Below, piece by piece: positions 63,175-64,000 of a DNA stretch of 64,000 nucleotides. The stretch is from assembly GCA_964625855.1 (NCBI GenBank), contig CAZVFC010000007.1:172804-236803 (forward strand), given 5' to 3'. The translations under genes and the position numbers were made by a program. Under the pieces are notes generated by a model. It ran no database searches, had not been told where the DNA came from, and was given only the letters and a program-made list of their open reading frames with translations. Positions within the stretch are counted from its first letter, which is position 1. Every line of letters begins with the position of its first letter. Source of the stretch: JAPLUA01 sp964625855. Its GTDB lineage: Bacteria; Verrucomicrobiota; Verrucomicrobiia; Limisphaerales; UBA8199.

Positions 63175-63426
63175 TCAAGACTCACTCCCATAGTCGAGGT
63201 ACTTCGCCCCAAGTGTATCCGCCAGGTGAAACGGCCTGCCGCCGCCAAAAATGACCTCCCAAACGCGGTGCGTCCGCCGGAACACATGTTCTTCCCCCTC
63301 CGCAGTCCCGCCCTCCGCGTGGCGGCCAGCCGGAGGGGCCTGGGAGAGAATGCGCTTAATGGCCGCAACCTGTTCCGGCGTGGCCTCGAGCACCAGCACC
63401 CTTCGTTCCGCCTCCGGCAAGGCCAT
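63175..63426 (-). pseudogene. Truncated gene bracketed by heptanucleotide arrays
   Basis: The frame reads 83 residues from an ATG at 63426: a helical N-terminal part (RRVLVLEATPEQVAAIKRIL), then VWEVIFGGGRPFHLADTLGA, KYLDY and a stop soon after. The second part resembles the start of a small domain ('W.V.F.G....L.D..G..YL.YLL..P') found in regulatory proteins, which normally continues well beyond this point. The frame breaks just before array 1, so the repeat likely interrupted the gene. It could also be a short gene as it stands. Confidence 0.45.
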
Positions 63427-63461
63427 CCACCGATCCGGCTTCCCATCGCTCGTCGCACCTC

Positions 63462-63517
63462 GGACTTCGGACTTCGGACTTCGAACTTCGGCCTTCGATC
63501 TTCGCCCTTCGCCCCTC
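63462..63517. repeat. Heptanucleotide tandem array 2 (GGACTTC type)
   Basis: Eight 7-base units: GGACTTC three times, then GAACTTC, GGCCTTC, GATCTTC, GCCCTTC and GCCCCTC, decaying in one direction. It lies 36 bases upstream of the truncated gene. Period equals that of array 1 with a different unit. No gene is supported in 63518-63751. Confidence 0.85.
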
Positions 63518-63751
63518 GATTGGTGTTGTTTCTCTCACGTTGGTTCTCGTCTTCATATCACCCCTTTGGTGGGCACTGTGGGTGCCCAATTTGGGCACCG
63601 ACAGTGCCCAGGCGACGCGGACCAGGCGAGAACACGAGACTCCTTCTCCGGCCCCTCGATCTCCCACGAACGCGAGCCTCGTCAGCTCGGCTCCTGCGCC
63701 CAGAACGGCCACCGCGCTTGGCTCACTGAGCTCCCAAACGAAACCGAGGCC

Positions 63752-63892
63752 GTGGCCAAAGCGACGCGAGGGTTCCTCCGCCTAACCACACTCCGCGAGC
63801 TCAAGGCGGTATCGGGGAAGGTTGATTATTGCGACGTTAGCGACGAACTGGAGGCGTTGGAGCTTCGCGAACTGCGCCGCGAGCCGGTGTAA
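63752..63892 (+). CDS. Possible small protein or gene end
   Basis: From a GTG at 63752 the frame gives 46 residues: VAKATRGFLRLTTLRELKAV, then SGKVDYCDVSDELEALELRE. The composition is protein-like, with a helix-turn pattern, unlike the frame upstream of it. It may be a short antitoxin-like protein or the end of a decayed gene. No clear ribosome-binding site. 63893-64000 shows nothing supported. Confidence 0.3.
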   Translation: MAKATRGFLRLTTLRELKAVSGKVDYCDVSDELEALELRELRREPV

Positions 63893-64000
63893 GCTCCGGC
63901 CTCGTCATAACCGCCTCCTCCGCTTTCAGCCTTTCAGCATTTCAGTATTGGGGCTATGCACGGCTTTCCCCTAAGCCCAATTGGTGGTAGTATCGGGCAT

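Overview
The window reads as a chromosomal segment of a GC-rich, Gram-negative bacterium of the Verrucomicrobiota, most like the Pedosphaera/Limisphaerales group. This is inferred from protein style: many secreted proteins with delta-60 repeats or autotransporter-associated beta-strand repeats, standalone pseudopilins with a strong GFTLIELLVVIAIIAILAALLLPAL-type N-terminus, a Tat-exported Gfo/Idh oxidoreductase, and a recurrent C-terminal tail ending in aromatic-aromatic-Arg-Leu. No rRNA, tRNA, CRISPR array or intact insertion sequence was seen.

Layout. 1-12118: secreted and surface proteins (a pseudopilin end, a 1426-residue delta-60/Ig protein, a Tat-exported oxidoreductase, a protein with a duplicated novel module, a pseudopilin, and the same module fused to a phosphodiesterase domain). 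12119-16987: a repeat array, then a small acyl-metabolism group (acyl-CoA-ligase-like protein, candidate papain-like protein, FabG-type reductase) and a PQQ-type beta-propeller. 17459-27800: housekeeping genes: PII protein, dnaA with possible DnaA boxes upstream, an orphan ABC ATPase, a fused MetX-MetW, an ArsA-type ATPase with a small partner, a CrtI-type desaturase and a coiled-coil protein. This part holds remnants of a type I restriction subunit and of an aldehyde dehydrogenase. 28454-33823: a Vps62-like gene of low GC, two surface proteins and a sigma factor.

34374-62950 is the highlight: a sialoglycan-degradation locus. Eight sialidase/BNR-type proteins, an iduronate-sulfatase-like sulfatase, two N-acetylneuraminate-lyase-family aldolases, an MFS transporter, a GntR-type regulator, two very large beta-repeat surface proteins, a pseudopilin and a lipoprotein lie together. 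From 54291 down to 35673 ten genes run on the minus strand with short gaps. The regulator is divergent from the first lyase. A 21-bp motif recurs about 50 bp upstream of three start codons: both lyases and the sialidase at 58988. This points to one sialic-acid regulon. The expected model is: surface sialidases release sialic acid, the sulfatase removes sulfate blocks, the MFS carrier imports, and the lyase splits Neu5Ac to ManNAc and pyruvate. ManNAc kinase/epimerase and NagA/NagB are not in the window.

62951-64000 is degenerate: two heptanucleotide tandem arrays bracket a truncated gene. Two related 11-bp inverted repeat arrays (12378-12470, 26368-26450) and a perfect 50-bp palindrome (435-484) are the other unexplained DNA structures.
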